Of a DNA stretch of 64,000 nt, positions 28,019 to 36,959 are shown in pieces. A program made the translations under genes and the position numbers. The notes below the pieces were generated by a model that worked only from the letters and a program-made list of their open reading frames with translations, did not search any database and was not told the origin of the DNA. The stretch is from the NCBI RefSeq assembly GCF_022829285.1, contig NZ_JAKSYI010000055.1, forward strand, positions 62,001 to 126,000, written 5' to 3'. Position 1 is the first letter of the stretch; each line of letters opens with the position of its first letter. This DNA comes from Methylobacterium sp. J-078. GTDB taxonomy: Bacteria; Pseudomonadota; Alphaproteobacteria; Rhizobiales; Beijerinckiaceae.

Positions 28019-28741
28019 ATGACCATGATGCTCAGCCGCCGGGGCCTGCTCGCCTGCGGATGCCGGATCGGCGCGGCCTGCTTCGCCGCCACCACTCTGC
28101 CGAACATGAGTTTCGCCGCCGCTCCCTCGTCCAAGAAGACGACGATGAGCGCCGACCAAGCCCTGGAGGCCCTGAAGGAGGGCAACCGCCTCTACCACAC
28201 CGACAGTCCGGTTCGGGCGGTCCAGGGCCGCGAGCGCCGGATCGAGATCGCCCTCGGTCAGACGCCGTTCGTGGTGCTGGTGAGCTGCTCCGATTCGCGC
28301 GTCTCGCCGGAGATCCTGTTCGGGCGCGGGCTCGGCGAGCTCTTCATCGTGCGCAATGCCGGCAACTGCGTGGACACGGCGGCGCTCGGCTCCATCGAGT
28401 ACGCGGTCTCGCAACTCGGGGTGCCGCTCGTCCTGGTGATGGGCCACAGCCGCTGCGGCGCCGTGGAGGCCGCCGTCGATGTCGTGAAGAACAACACCGT
28501 GTTCCCCGGCTCCATCGGCCGGATGATCGAGCCGATCGTGCCCGCGGTGCTCTCGCAGCGCGACAAGCCGGGCGACTTCGTGGAGAACTGCGTGCGGGCC
28601 AACGTGAGCCGGGTGGTGAACCGCCTGCGCTCGGCCTCGGAGCCGTCCCTGCTCGACCCCCTGAAGGCGGGCCGGCTGCGGATCGTCGGCGCCTCCTACA
28701 GCCTCGACAACGGCACCGTGGACTTCTTCGACGAGGCCTGA
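28019..28741 (+). CDS. exported beta-class carbonic anhydrase
   Basis: The 240-residue enzyme interconverts carbon dioxide and bicarbonate. Zinc ligands are Cys90 (with the Asp92-Arg94 dyad, VSCSDSRVSPE), His143 and Cys146 (MGHSRCGAVEAA). An N-terminal signal with a twin-arginine motif (LSRRGLLACG) and a hydrophobic stretch ending near FAAA (about residue 35) predicts Tat export to the periplasm. GAGGGGGAG lies before the start. It is oriented toward fabD but separated by about 150 bases. A periplasmic beta enzyme could supply bicarbonate for carboxylases such as PccA; this is inference. Confidence 0.93.
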   Translation: MTMMLSRRGLLACGCRIGAACFAATTLPNMSFAAAPSSKKTTMSADQALEALKEGNRLYHTDSPVRAVQGRERRIEIALGQTPFVVLVSCSDSRVSPEILFGRGLGELFIVRNAGNCVDTAALGSIEYAVSQLGVPLVLVMGHSRCGAVEAAVDVVKNNTVFPGSIGRMIEPIVPAVLSQRDKPGDFVENCVRANVSRVVNRLRSASEPSLLDPLKAGRLRIVGASYSLDNGTVDFFDEA

Positions 28742-28894
28742 ACCGCCCGGCTCGTGCTGCGGTGCCATGTTGACACAGGGGGCGGGCGGTGCGACTGCGC
28801 CGCCCTCGCCGGGGCCGAGCCGGCTCCGGGGGGGCCCGGCACCGACGAGCGCTTCGGCAGCGAAGTGACTTCGGCACGACGACGAGGAGTTCAC

Positions 28895-29836
28895 ATGGCG
28901 CGCGCTTGCATCTTCCCCGGCCAGGGCAGCCAGGCCGTCGGCATGGGGCGGGCGCTCGCCGAGCATTTCCACCAGGCCCGCGACGTGTTCGCGGAGGTCG
29001 ACGATGCCCTCGGCCAGCCGCTCTCGCGCCTGATGTTCGAGGGCCCGGTGGAGGAGCTGACGCTCACCACCAACGCGCAGCCGGCGCTGATGGCCGCGAG
29101 CCTCGCCGCCTTGCGCGTGCTGGAGGCCGAGCGCGGCCTCGACCTGAAGCGCGACGTGGCCTGCGTGGCCGGCCATTCGCTCGGCGAGTACACGGCGCTG
29201 GCCGCCGCCGGCACCTTCTCCATCGCCGACACCGCCCGGCTCCTGCGCATCCGAGGCACCGCCATGCAGGGAGCGGTGGCCCCGGGGGAGGGCGCCATGG
29301 CGGCCCTGATCGGGGCCGATGCCGAGACCGCCCAGGCCATCGCCGAGGAGGCCGCCGAGGGCGCGGTCTGCGAGGTCGCCAACGACAACGGCGGCGGGCA
29401 GGTCGTCCTTTCCGGCACCCGGGTGGCGGTGGAGCGCGCGGTCGCCATCGCGCAGGGGCGCGGCATCAAGCGCGCGGTCATGCTCAACGTCTCGGCTCCC
29501 TTCCACTGTTCGCTGATGGCGCCGGCGGCCGAGGCCATGCGGGCGGCGCTGGCGGAGGTCGCGATGCACAGCCCCGTGGTCCCGGTCTACGCCAACGTGC
29601 TGGCGGCCCCCGTCTCCGAGACGGGCGCGATCCGCGAGGCCCTGGTGGCCCAGGTCACCGGCACCGTGCGCTGGCGCGAATCCGTCGCCGCCATGGCGGC
29701 CGCCGGCATCGACCAGTTCTCCGAAGTCGGCACCGGCAAGGTGCTCACCGGCCTCGTCAAGCGCATCGCCCCGGGGGCCGCGGCCGGCACCGTCGGCACG
29801 CCCGATGACATCGCCAGCTTCCCCGCCCTCGGCTGA
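28895..29836 (+). CDS. fabD: malonyl-CoA-acyl carrier protein transacylase
   Basis: The 313-residue enzyme loads malonate onto acyl carrier protein for fatty-acid synthesis. It shows the N-terminal FPGQGSQAVGMG, nucleophile Ser95 in GHSLGEYTAL, the conserved Arg in LLRIRGTAMQ and the catalytic His in SAPFHCSLM. The start has GAGGAG upstream, and the frame upstream lacks family residues. It is followed by fabG after 15 bases, then acpP and fabF, the usual alphaproteobacterial fatty-acid cluster. Confidence 0.97.
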   Translation: MARACIFPGQGSQAVGMGRALAEHFHQARDVFAEVDDALGQPLSRLMFEGPVEELTLTTNAQPALMAASLAALRVLEAERGLDLKRDVACVAGHSLGEYTALAAAGTFSIADTARLLRIRGTAMQGAVAPGEGAMAALIGADAETAQAIAEEAAEGAVCEVANDNGGGQVVLSGTRVAVERAVAIAQGRGIKRAVMLNVSAPFHCSLMAPAAEAMRAALAEVAMHSPVVPVYANVLAAPVSETGAIREALVAQVTGTVRWRESVAAMAAAGIDQFSEVGTGKVLTGLVKRIAPGAAAGTVGTPDDIASFPALG

Positions 29837-29851
29837 ACGACAGGATAGCCC

Positions 29852-30592
29852 ATGTTCGACCTGACCGGCCGCAAGGCCCTCGTCACCGGCGCCACTGGCG
29901 GCCTCGGCGGCGCCATCGCGCGGGGCCTGCACGCCCAGGGCGCCACCGTCGCCATCTCGGGCACCCGCCAGGCGGCGCTCGAGGCCTTCGCGGCCGAGCT
30001 CGGGGGCGAGCGCGTCCACGTCGTGCCGGGCGATCTCTCCGACAAGGCCTCGGTGGAGGCCCTGGTGCCGGCGGCGGAAGCGGCTTTGGGCGGCCTCGAC
30101 ATCCTGATGAACAATGCCGGCATCACGCGCGACAACCTCGTGCTGCGCATGAAGGACGACGAGTGGGATGCGGTCATCGCCGTCAACCTCTCGGCGGCGT
30201 TCCGGCTCTCGCGGGCGGCCGTCAAGGGCATGATGAAGCGCCGCCACGGCCGCATCGTGAACATCGGCTCCGTGGTGGGCGCCACCGGCAATCCGGGCCA
30301 GGTCAACTATGCCGCCGCCAAGGCCGGCCTCGTGGGCATGACGAAGGCGCTGGCCGCCGAGGTCGCCACCCGCAACCTCACGGTCAACTGCATCGCGCCG
30401 GGCTTCATCACCTCGCCGATGACGGATGCCCTCAACGACAAGCAGCGCGAGGGCATCCTCACCCGCGTGCCCATGGGGCGCCTCGGCACCGGCACCGACA
30501 TCGCGGCGGCCGCGATCTACCTCGCCTCGGACGAGTCCGCCTACGTCACCGGCCAGACGCTCCACGTGAACGGCGGCATGGCGATGTATTGA
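29852..30592 (+). CDS. fabG: 3-oxoacyl-ACP reductase
   Basis: The 246-residue short-chain dehydrogenase performs the first reduction in fatty-acid elongation with NADPH. The cofactor loop is TGATGGLGGAIA (12-23), with NNAG at 87-90. The catalytic Ser140, Tyr153 and Lys157 (GSVVGATGNPGQVNYAAAK) are all present. It ends ...HVNGGMAMY, the FabG C-terminus. It lies 15 bases after fabD and is likely co-transcribed with it. A GC-rich repeat follows its stop. Confidence 0.97.
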   Translation: MFDLTGRKALVTGATGGLGGAIARGLHAQGATVAISGTRQAALEAFAAELGGERVHVVPGDLSDKASVEALVPAAEAALGGLDILMNNAGITRDNLVLRMKDDEWDAVIAVNLSAAFRLSRAAVKGMMKRRHGRIVNIGSVVGATGNPGQVNYAAAKAGLVGMTKALAAEVATRNLTVNCIAPGFITSPMTDALNDKQREGILTRVPMGRLGTGTDIAAAAIYLASDESAYVTGQTLHVNGGMAMY

Positions 30593-30596
30593 GGGG

Positions 30597-30735
30597 GGTA
30601 CCCCGAACCCCTCCCCCCAATGCGGGGGAGGGTGCCTGCGGAGCAGGCGGGAGAGGGGAGCGCGCAGTCCGGAGAGGTCGCCCCCTCACCCGACCCGCTT
30701 CGCGGGCCACCCTCTCACGCAGAGGGGAGAGGGAC
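30597..30735. repeat. GC-rich hairpin-rich intergenic repeat block after fabG
   Basis: The block consists of several short palindromes: CCCTCCCCC...GGGGGAGGG, GCCTGC-GGA-GCAGGC and CCCGCTTCGCGGG, interleaved with CCTCTC/GAGAGG runs. Such mosaic blocks are typical of dispersed intergenic palindromic repeats in high-GC alphaproteobacteria. As only one copy was seen here, its multiplicity is inferred from type. Confidence 0.6.
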
Positions 30736-31133
30736 GCACGGGCTGCATCGGCCTTGCGAAACTCGACAAACTGACCGGCAGCAACAGGATTCTGTTGCAT
30801 CGCACAGCCCAAAAAATTCGGCGATTGGCTCGGAAAAGCCACACCGATGAACGGGTTGTGAACCGCCACTCGCCAGCGTCGGAACCCTGTGTTAACACCC
30901 CGGCTGCCGTGCGAGGGGGGTGCCGATTCAGCGTGTTGCGGACGTCTTAAAAAACCCGGGTCACCGACTGGACAAACCCGGTGACTTGACCGAAACGCGC
31001 GATCGAACACACCGGCCGCCTCAAGACACAGTCCCGGGACGGGACGGCGGCCACGGCACCTTCACCAGCAAGATCCTTCACCAAACAAGATCCTTGCACC
31101 ATCACGACCTTGAAGAGCTAAGGACCAAGACCG
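30736..31133. other. acpP upstream region
   Basis: This 400-base noncoding region precedes acpP. It includes a stem (GTCACCG at 30960-30966 with CGGTGAC at 30979-30985) flanked by two copies of AAACCCGG, which might be a terminator or a leader structure. The remainder presumably holds the strong acpP promoter; I could not pick -35/-10 elements reliably. Confidence 0.5.
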
Positions 31134-31370
31134 ATGAGCGATATCGCTGAGCGCGTGAAGAAGATCGTTGTCGAGCACCTCGGCGTTGAGCCGGAGAAGG
31201 TGGTCGAGGGCGCGAACTTCATCGATGATCTCGGCGCCGACAGCCTCGACACCGTCGAGCTCGTGATGGCGTTCGAGGAAGAGTTCAACGTCGAGATCCC
31301 GGACGACGCCGCCGAGACCATCCAGACGGTCGGCGACGCGGTGAAGTTCCTCGAGAAGAACTCCGCTTAA
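31134..31370 (+). CDS. acpP: acyl carrier protein
   Basis: The 78-residue acidic four-helix protein carries growing acyl chains on a phosphopantetheine attached to Ser37 ([18 protein letters not shown]). Sequence and length are canonical. It lies between fabG and fabF with its own long upstream region and a hairpin 21 bases after its stop, fitting the high, partly independent expression of acpP. Confidence 0.98.
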   Translation: MSDIAERVKKIVVEHLGVEPEKVVEGANFIDDLGADSLDTVELVMAFEEEFNVEIPDDAAETIQTVGDAVKFLEKNSA

Positions 31371-31391
31371 AACGCCACGGGTTGTGCGTGA

Positions 31392-31414
31392 GCGGGGTCT
31401 GAAACGGACCCCGC
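31392..31414 (+). terminator. hairpin after acpP
   Basis: GCGGGGTC (31392-31399) and GACCCCGC (31407-31414) form a perfect 8-bp stem with a seven-base loop between acpP and fabF. No T run follows, so it may attenuate transcription or protect the acpP mRNA end rather than terminate fully. Confidence 0.55.
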
Positions 31415-31456
31415 GCGCCATTCGTTGTGATGACAGGACCGGTTCGGGATAGCGCG

Positions 31457-32719
31457 ATGCGTCGGGTAGTGGTGACGGGCTTGGGGATGGTGACGCCGCT
31501 GGCCAGCGGAGTCGAGGCCACCTGGAGCCGGTTGATCGCCGGCGAGTCGGCGGCCAAGGTCGTGACGGCGTTCCCCGTCGACGATCTGGCCTGCCGCATC
31601 GCCTGTTCCGTGCCGTTCGGCGACGGCGCGAACGACACCTTCAACCCCGACGCCTTCATGGAGGCCAAGGAGCAGCGCAAGGTCGATCCGTTCATCGTCT
31701 ACGCCATGGCGGCGGCGAGCGAGGCGCTGGCCGACGCCGACTGGCACCCGACGAGCTACGAAGACCAGTGCGCCACCGGCGTCATGGTCGGCTCCGGCAT
31801 CGGCGGCATCGGCGGCATCTACGACGCCTCGGTGACCCTGCACGACAAGGGCCCCCGCCGGATCTCCCCCTTCTTCATTCCCGGCCGCATCATCAACCTG
31901 GCCTCCGGCCAGATCTCGATCGCGCACGGGCTCAAGGGTCCCAACCACGCGGTGGTGACGGCCTGCTCGACGGGCGCGCACGCCATCGGCGACGCGGCCC
32001 GGCTGATCCAGTTCGGCGATGCCGACGTCATGGTGGCGGGCGGCGCCGAATCGCCCGTGAACCGCCTCGCGCTCGCCGGCTTCGCCGCCTGCCGCGCCCT
32101 CTCCACCGGCTTCAACGACGACCCCGCACGAGCCTCGCGCCCCTACGACAAGGACCGCGACGGCTTTGTGATGGGCGAAGGCGCCGGCGTCGTCGTGCTG
32201 GAAGAGTACGAGCACGCCAAGGCCCGCGGCGCGAAGATCTACGCCGAGGTGATCGGCTACGGCCTCACCGGCGACGCCTACCACATCACCTCGCCGGCCC
32301 CGGACGGCGACGGCGCCTTCCGCTGCATGAGCGCCGCCGTGAAGCGCGCCGGCATCCAGGCCAGCGACCTCGACTACATCAACGCCCACGGCACCTCGAC
32401 GCCCATGGGCGACGAGTTGGAGCTGAAGGCCGTGGAACGCCTGCTCGGCAACCACGCCGCCAAGGCCTCCATGTCCTCCACCAAGTCCTCCATCGGCCAC
32501 CTCCTGGGCGCCGCCGGCTCCGTGGAAGCGATTTTTTCGATTTTGGCCATCCGCGATGGCATCCTCCCGCCGACCCTCAACCTTGACAACCCCTCCGTCG
32601 AGACCGCGATCGACCTCGTGCCGCACGAGGCCAAGCGCAAGCGGGTGGATACGGTGCTGTCGAACTCGTTCGGGTTCGGTGGGACGAATGCGAGCTTGGT
32701 GATGCGACGGGTGGATTGA
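31457..32719 (+). CDS. fabF: 3-oxoacyl-ACP synthase II
   Basis: The 420-residue condensing enzyme elongates acyl-ACP with malonyl-ACP. The Cys-His-His triad is visible: Cys170 in VVTACSTGAHAIG, His in NAHGTSTPMGD, and His in SSIGHLLGAAGS. The start at 31457 (MRRVVVTGLGMVTP) was chosen over 31427 because the family begins there. It follows acpP. Immediately after its stop, base composition drops sharply at the AT-rich peptidase island, whereas mltG would be the usual neighbour. Confidence 0.97.
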   Translation: MRRVVVTGLGMVTPLASGVEATWSRLIAGESAAKVVTAFPVDDLACRIACSVPFGDGANDTFNPDAFMEAKEQRKVDPFIVYAMAAASEALADADWHPTSYEDQCATGVMVGSGIGGIGGIYDASVTLHDKGPRRISPFFIPGRIINLASGQISIAHGLKGPNHAVVTACSTGAHAIGDAARLIQFGDADVMVAGGAESPVNRLALAGFAACRALSTGFNDDPARASRPYDKDRDGFVMGEGAGVVVLEEYEHAKARGAKIYAEVIGYGLTGDAYHITSPAPDGDGAFRCMSAAVKRAGIQASDLDYINAHGTSTPMGDELELKAVERLLGNHAAKASMSSTKSSIGHLLGAAGSVEAIFSILAIRDGILPPTLNLDNPSVETAIDLVPHEAKRKRVDTVLSNSFGFGGTNASLVMRRVD

Positions 32720-32820
32720 GCCTCTTTTCTATATCCGCATTGTTATTGGACCAATCTGCGCAGAATTATTGCACGTATGATATATTAAGCCAATTAAATA
32801 AAGATGCTGCGAGAAGGTCG

Positions 32821-33744
32821 ATGATCTCTGATGTAGATGAGGTATCATTTCTTCCAGGTCACCCTGTTAGCTATACTACAACACAAATAGTTTGCTATTT
32901 CAATGATCAAAAACTTGCCTCGGCGACTGCCTTCGTTCTGCAATTCGCAGGTCAATACGGCCTTATAACGAATTGGCACGTACTTACAGGCAGGAGTCCC
33001 ATCGACGGCAAGTGTCTTTCAAAGACGGGCGGAATTCCAAACAATATAAAATTTCACGTAGTAGTATCGTGGCCCGACGCAGATGGGCCAGACAAAGGTG
33101 AAACGCTATTTTTCAAGCCAATGCATATCGAGCTCTATAAAGACAACGATTTTCTTGATCCAATATGGTTTGATGACCGGGATAGAAATTCTCAGAGCGA
33201 CTTTTGCTTGATTTTGCTTAATGATCGTATTCCAGAGCTAAAAGAAGCGGGCTCCCGACTACGCGCAATACAAGGTGGAAATGTAGCGATCTCAGGTGAA
33301 TTTGCTTCAAAACCAAGTCTTCTGGAAGTTCCGAAAGAAGCTGTTCGTAGATATTACCCGGCAGTAGGTCGACAAGTATTCGTAGTTGGATATCCGGTAG
33401 GCATTAGTTTTTCAAATGTCTTTCCAATATGGAAGGGCGCAACAATAGCATCGGAGCCGCTCGTTTCCACAAATTTATCTGGATATATTACAAACGAAGT
33501 TTTTCTGGTGGATGGGCTGACTCGATCCGGAATGAGCGGCGCTCCAGTAATACGGTTGCTTGACCCAGACGAGCCACTATTTACTGAAGGTGGTGGCACT
33601 GTCTTAGGAAAAAACAGAGATCCTTTACTTCTGGGAGTATATGCGGGGCGCGAGGGCGTAACAACGAACGAAGCAGATTTAGCGCTCGGTCGAGTTTGGA
33701 AGGTTGGAGCCATCGAAGAACTGTTCATGAAGGCTCTCAATTGA
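32821..33744 (+). CDS. trypsin-like serine peptidase domain protein in AT-rich island
   Basis: The 307-residue protein has a chymotrypsin-fold catalytic triad: His53 (LITNWHVLTG), Asp127 (QSDFCLILL) and Ser239 (RSGMSGAPV). There is no signal peptide or membrane segment, so it should be cytoplasmic, unlike DegP-type proteases, and there is no PDZ domain. The ATG at 32821 follows GAGAAGG; the frame is also open upstream to the fabF stop, so an extra 35 residues are possible. The gene and flanks are far more AT-rich than all neighbours and split the fabF-mltG pair, pointing to horizontal acquisition. Cytoplasmic trypsin-like proteins of this kind occur in stress and phage-defence contexts; the function here is unknown. 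Confidence 0.8.
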   Translation: MISDVDEVSFLPGHPVSYTTTQIVCYFNDQKLASATAFVLQFAGQYGLITNWHVLTGRSPIDGKCLSKTGGIPNNIKFHVVVSWPDADGPDKGETLFFKPMHIELYKDNDFLDPIWFDDRDRNSQSDFCLILLNDRIPELKEAGSRLRAIQGGNVAISGEFASKPSLLEVPKEAVRRYYPAVGRQVFVVGYPVGISFSNVFPIWKGATIASEPLVSTNLSGYITNEVFLVDGLTRSGMSGAPVIRLLDPDEPLFTEGGGTVLGKNRDPLLLGVYAGREGVTTNEADLALGRVWKVGAIEELFMKALN

Positions 33745-33990
33745 TTGGGATTGATTATAGCTTCAACATCAGTGCTTTGTACGGCAAATTTGCTAGTAGG
33801 ATAATTTTTAGGAATTTTATCAAAGAAGGACTCCAAACCCAAACACAGCAGGGAGCTAAATCTCGCCACAAAACCCACCAAGTTCGCGCGCCAAAATCCA
33901 TGCCCCGCGCGCGCGATGACTCGACGCGTGAGCAAAAGATCCCCTAACACTCCAGCGGCGGCCGGGGCGGGGACCTGAGGCCCGAACAGG

Positions 33991-35358
33991 ATGTCCATGT
34001 TCTTCCGCAAACGCCCAGATCCGGCGCCGACGCCGATCCCCTCCGACGAGCCGGCCCTGCCCAACCGCCTGTCGCCGCGCAGCCCCTCCGAGGCGATCAA
34101 GCCCACCGCCGCGCCGCCGCCGCCCGACCGTCCGGTCCGTGAGCGCGGCGGGCTGCTCGCCCGCATCTCCGGTTTGCTCACCGCCTCCGTGGTGCTGGCC
34201 ATCGCGGTGATGATCGGCGTGACGCTGTTCGAGCGCCAGACCAAGGAGCCGGGGCCGCTGCCCGCCGACAAGGTCGTGGTGATCCCGCCCCGCAGCGGCA
34301 CCACCGAGATCGCCGAGGCGCTCTCCCGCGAGGGCGTCATCAGCCACACCGCCCTGTTCGAGTGGGCGGCCCGGCTCTCCGGCAAGGCGCTGAAGGCCGG
34401 CGAGTACACCTTCAAGGCGCATGCCAGCATCGGGGAGGCCATCGACACCCTGGCCTCCGGCCGGCAGGTGCAGCACGCCATCACCTTCCCGGAGGGGCTG
34501 ACCTCCGAGCAGATCGTGGTGCGCCTCAACGACAACGACATCCTCACGGGCGACATCAACGAGATCCCCCCCGAGGGCTCGCTCCTGCCCGACACCTACA
34601 AGTTCGAGCGCGGCGCCACCCGCCAGCAGATCGTCAACCTCATGCGCGCCAAGCAGCGCGAGGTCCTGAACCAGATCTGGCTGCGCCGCTCGGCCGAAAT
34701 CCCGGTGAAGACGCCCGCCGAGATGGTGACGCTGGCCTCCATCGTCGAGAAGGAGACGGGCCGGGCCGACGAGCGGCCCCGCGTGGCGGGCGTGTTCGTC
34801 AACCGCCTCAACAAGCGCATGAAGCTGCAATCCGACCCCACCATCGTGTACGGGCTGGTGGGCGGGCGCGGCACCCTCGGGCGCGGCATCCAGCGCTCCG
34901 AGATCGAGCGGGCGACGCCCTACAACACCTACGTGATCGAGGGCCTGCCCCCGGGGCCCATCGCCAATCCGGGCCGCGCGGCCCTGGAGGCGGTGGCCAA
35001 CCCCTCGCGCACCAAGGACCTGTTCTTCGTGGCCGACGGCACCGGCGGCCACGCCTTCGCCGAGACCCTGGAGGGCCATTCCCGCAACGTCGCCCGCTGG
35101 CGCCAGGTCGAGAAGGCCCGCCAGGCCCCGACCCCGGACGCGGCGGTGGACAAGGCCGATCCGCCGGGCGCCTCCGCCGTGCCCGGCACCGCCTCGGCCT
35201 ACGCGCCCGACGGCACCAACATGGCGGCGACCCCCGAGCCCGGCACCGTGCGCCCCAAGGCCTTCGACGCCTCCGAGGGCACCCGCCTCGATCCCTTGCG
35301 CAACAAGACCTTCGACCTGAACTCGCCGAAGACCGTGCCGGTGCTGAAGCAGCCGTAG
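33991..35358 (+). CDS. mltG: endolytic murein transglycosylase MltG (YceG)
   Basis: The 455-residue inner-membrane protein has a Pro-rich cytoplasmic N-terminus, one transmembrane helix (about 58-80) and a periplasmic domain. This contains a LysM-like part (VVVIPPRSGTTEIAEALSREGVI) and the YceG catalytic region LASIVEKETG with catalytic Glu253, then RLNKRMKLQSDPTIVYGL. It cuts nascent glycan strands to set their length. The C-terminal 80 residues are low-complexity. It is followed by yicC after 13 bases. In relatives mltG follows fabF directly; here the AT-rich island intervenes. Confidence 0.95.
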   Translation: MSMFFRKRPDPAPTPIPSDEPALPNRLSPRSPSEAIKPTAAPPPPDRPVRERGGLLARISGLLTASVVLAIAVMIGVTLFERQTKEPGPLPADKVVVIPPRSGTTEIAEALSREGVISHTALFEWAARLSGKALKAGEYTFKAHASIGEAIDTLASGRQVQHAITFPEGLTSEQIVVRLNDNDILTGDINEIPPEGSLLPDTYKFERGATRQQIVNLMRAKQREVLNQIWLRRSAEIPVKTPAEMVTLASIVEKETGRADERPRVAGVFVNRLNKRMKLQSDPTIVYGLVGGRGTLGRGIQRSEIERATPYNTYVIEGLPPGPIANPGRAALEAVANPSRTKDLFFVADGTGGHAFAETLEGHSRNVARWRQVEKARQAPTPDAAVDKADPPGASAVPGTASAYAPDGTNMAATPEPGTVRPKAFDASEGTRLDPLRNKTFDLNSPKTVPVLKQP

Positions 35359-35371
35359 GGAGAGCGACGCC

Positions 35372-36250
35372 GTGATCCTCTCCAGCATGACCGGGTTCGC
35401 CCGCGCCTCGGGCACCACCGGCCCGGCGCAGTGGGCCTGGGAGGCCCGCAGCGTGAACGGGCGCGGCCTCGACGTGCGCCTGCGGGTGCCGAACGGCTAC
35501 GACGCCATCGGCGAGGTCGCCCGTACCGCCCTCCAGAAGACCCTGACCCGGGGCCAGTGCCAGCTGAACCTCAGCCTGACCCGCGCCGACACCGCGCCCC
35601 GCGTGCGGATCAACGAAGCGCTGCTCGCGGAACTCGCCGCCACGATCGCCCGCGTGCCCCGCCCGGAGGGCATCGCGCCCGCCACCCTCGACGGGCTGCT
35701 AACGGTGCGGGGGGTGATCGAGGCCGACGAGGAGCCGGGCGCCGACACCGAGGCCCTCGCCCGGGATCTGGCCGAGGGCGTGGTCCGGCTGGTCGCCGAC
35801 CTCGTGGAGGCCCGCCGCGCCGAGGGCAGGGCGCTGCGCACGGTGATCGAGGGCCAGCTGTCCGAGATGGCCCGGCTGACCGCCCTCGCCGAGGCCTGCC
35901 CGGCCCGCACGCCCGAGGCCGTGAAGGCGCGCCTCGCCGCCACCGTCGCGAGCCTGGTGGAGGCCGGCGGCCTCGACCCCGACCGCCTGCATCAGGAGGC
36001 CGTGCTGCTCGCCGCGAAGGCGGATGTGCGCGAAGAACTCGACCGCCTCCAGGCGCATCTGGCGAGTGCGGCCGAACTCCTGGCCGCCGGCGGCCCGATC
36101 GGTCGCAAGCTCGATTTCCTGGCCCAGGAACTCGGGCGCGAGGCCAACACCCTGTGCGCCAAGGCCAACGACATCGCCCTCTCGCGGATCGGACTCGACT
36201 TGAAGGCCGTGGTGGAGCAATTCCGCGAGCAGGTTCAGAACGTCGAGTAG
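35372..36250 (+). CDS. yicC: YicC family endoribonuclease
   Basis: The 292-residue protein starts ILSSMTGFARASG and contains AWEARSVNGRGLDVRLRVP, GQCQLNLSLTR, and the C-terminal GRKLDFLAQELGREANTLCAKANDI and KAVVEQFREQVQNVE, hallmark YicC segments. E. coli YicC is an RNase affecting sRNA turnover. The start is a GTG; no in-frame ATG fits the conserved N-terminus. It is placed between mltG and gmk, as commonly seen, with 12-13-base gaps suggesting one operon. Confidence 0.95.
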   Translation: MILSSMTGFARASGTTGPAQWAWEARSVNGRGLDVRLRVPNGYDAIGEVARTALQKTLTRGQCQLNLSLTRADTAPRVRINEALLAELAATIARVPRPEGIAPATLDGLLTVRGVIEADEEPGADTEALARDLAEGVVRLVADLVEARRAEGRALRTVIEGQLSEMARLTALAEACPARTPEAVKARLAATVASLVEAGGLDPDRLHQEAVLLAAKADVREELDRLQAHLASAAELLAAGGPIGRKLDFLAQELGREANTLCAKANDIALSRIGLDLKAVVEQFREQVQNVE

Positions 36251-36262
36251 GTTTTCCAGACC

Positions 36263-36925
36263 ATGCAGGTCTCATCAACGGGCAGTGCCACGGCCATCGG
36301 GCGGCGCGGGTTCATCCTCATCCTGTCCTCCCCCTCGGGGGCGGGCAAGACCACGCTGACGCGGGCGGTGGCGGGCGACCCGAAATGGGGGCTCGACCTC
36401 TCGATCTCGGTGACGACCCGCCAGCGCCGCCCCTCCGAGATCGACGGCAAGCACTACCAGTTCATCGACCGCGAGGCCTTCGACGCGCTCCGCAGCGCCG
36501 ACAACCTCCTCGAATGGGCGGAGGTGCACGGCAATTTCTACGGCACCCCGCGCAAGCCCGTGGAGCGGGTGCTGGGCGCGGGCCGGGACATGATCTTCGA
36601 CATCGACTACCAGGGCACCCGGCAGGTGCGGGCCAAGCTCGCCGACGACGTGGTCACGGTGTTCATCCTTCCGCCGTCGCTCGCCGAGCTGCGCCACCGC
36701 CTGGAGCGCCGGGCCGAGGATTCGCCGGACACCATCGAGAAGCGCCTCGCCAACGCCCGGATGGAGATCCAGCGCTGGAGCGAATACGACTACGTCATCG
36801 TCAACGACGACCTCGACGACGCCTTCCGCTCCCTGGAGGGCATCCTCATCGCCGAGCGCCTGAAGCGCGACCGCCGCACCGGCCTCACCCCCTTCGTGGA
36901 AGGGCTTCTGGCCGAGCCGGACTGA
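36263..36925 (+). CDS. gmk: guanylate kinase
   Basis: The 220-residue enzyme phosphorylates GMP to GDP. The P-loop is SSPSGAGKTTL. The GMP-binding region is seen as SVTTRQRRPSEIDGKHYQFIDREAF and EWAEVHGNFYGTPRKPVE, and the lid with RRAEDSPDTIEKRLANA. It lies 12 bases after yicC. The first 12 residues before the P-loop strand are not conserved, so the exact start is less certain than the identity. Confidence 0.97.
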   Translation: MQVSSTGSATAIGRRGFILILSSPSGAGKTTLTRAVAGDPKWGLDLSISVTTRQRRPSEIDGKHYQFIDREAFDALRSADNLLEWAEVHGNFYGTPRKPVERVLGAGRDMIFDIDYQGTRQVRAKLADDVVTVFILPPSLAELRHRLERRAEDSPDTIEKRLANARMEIQRWSEYDYVIVNDDLDDAFRSLEGILIAERLKRDRRTGLTPFVEGLLAEPD

Positions 36926-36959
36926 GGCGGTTTCCGGCGGATTGCTTCGGTCTGCCGGC

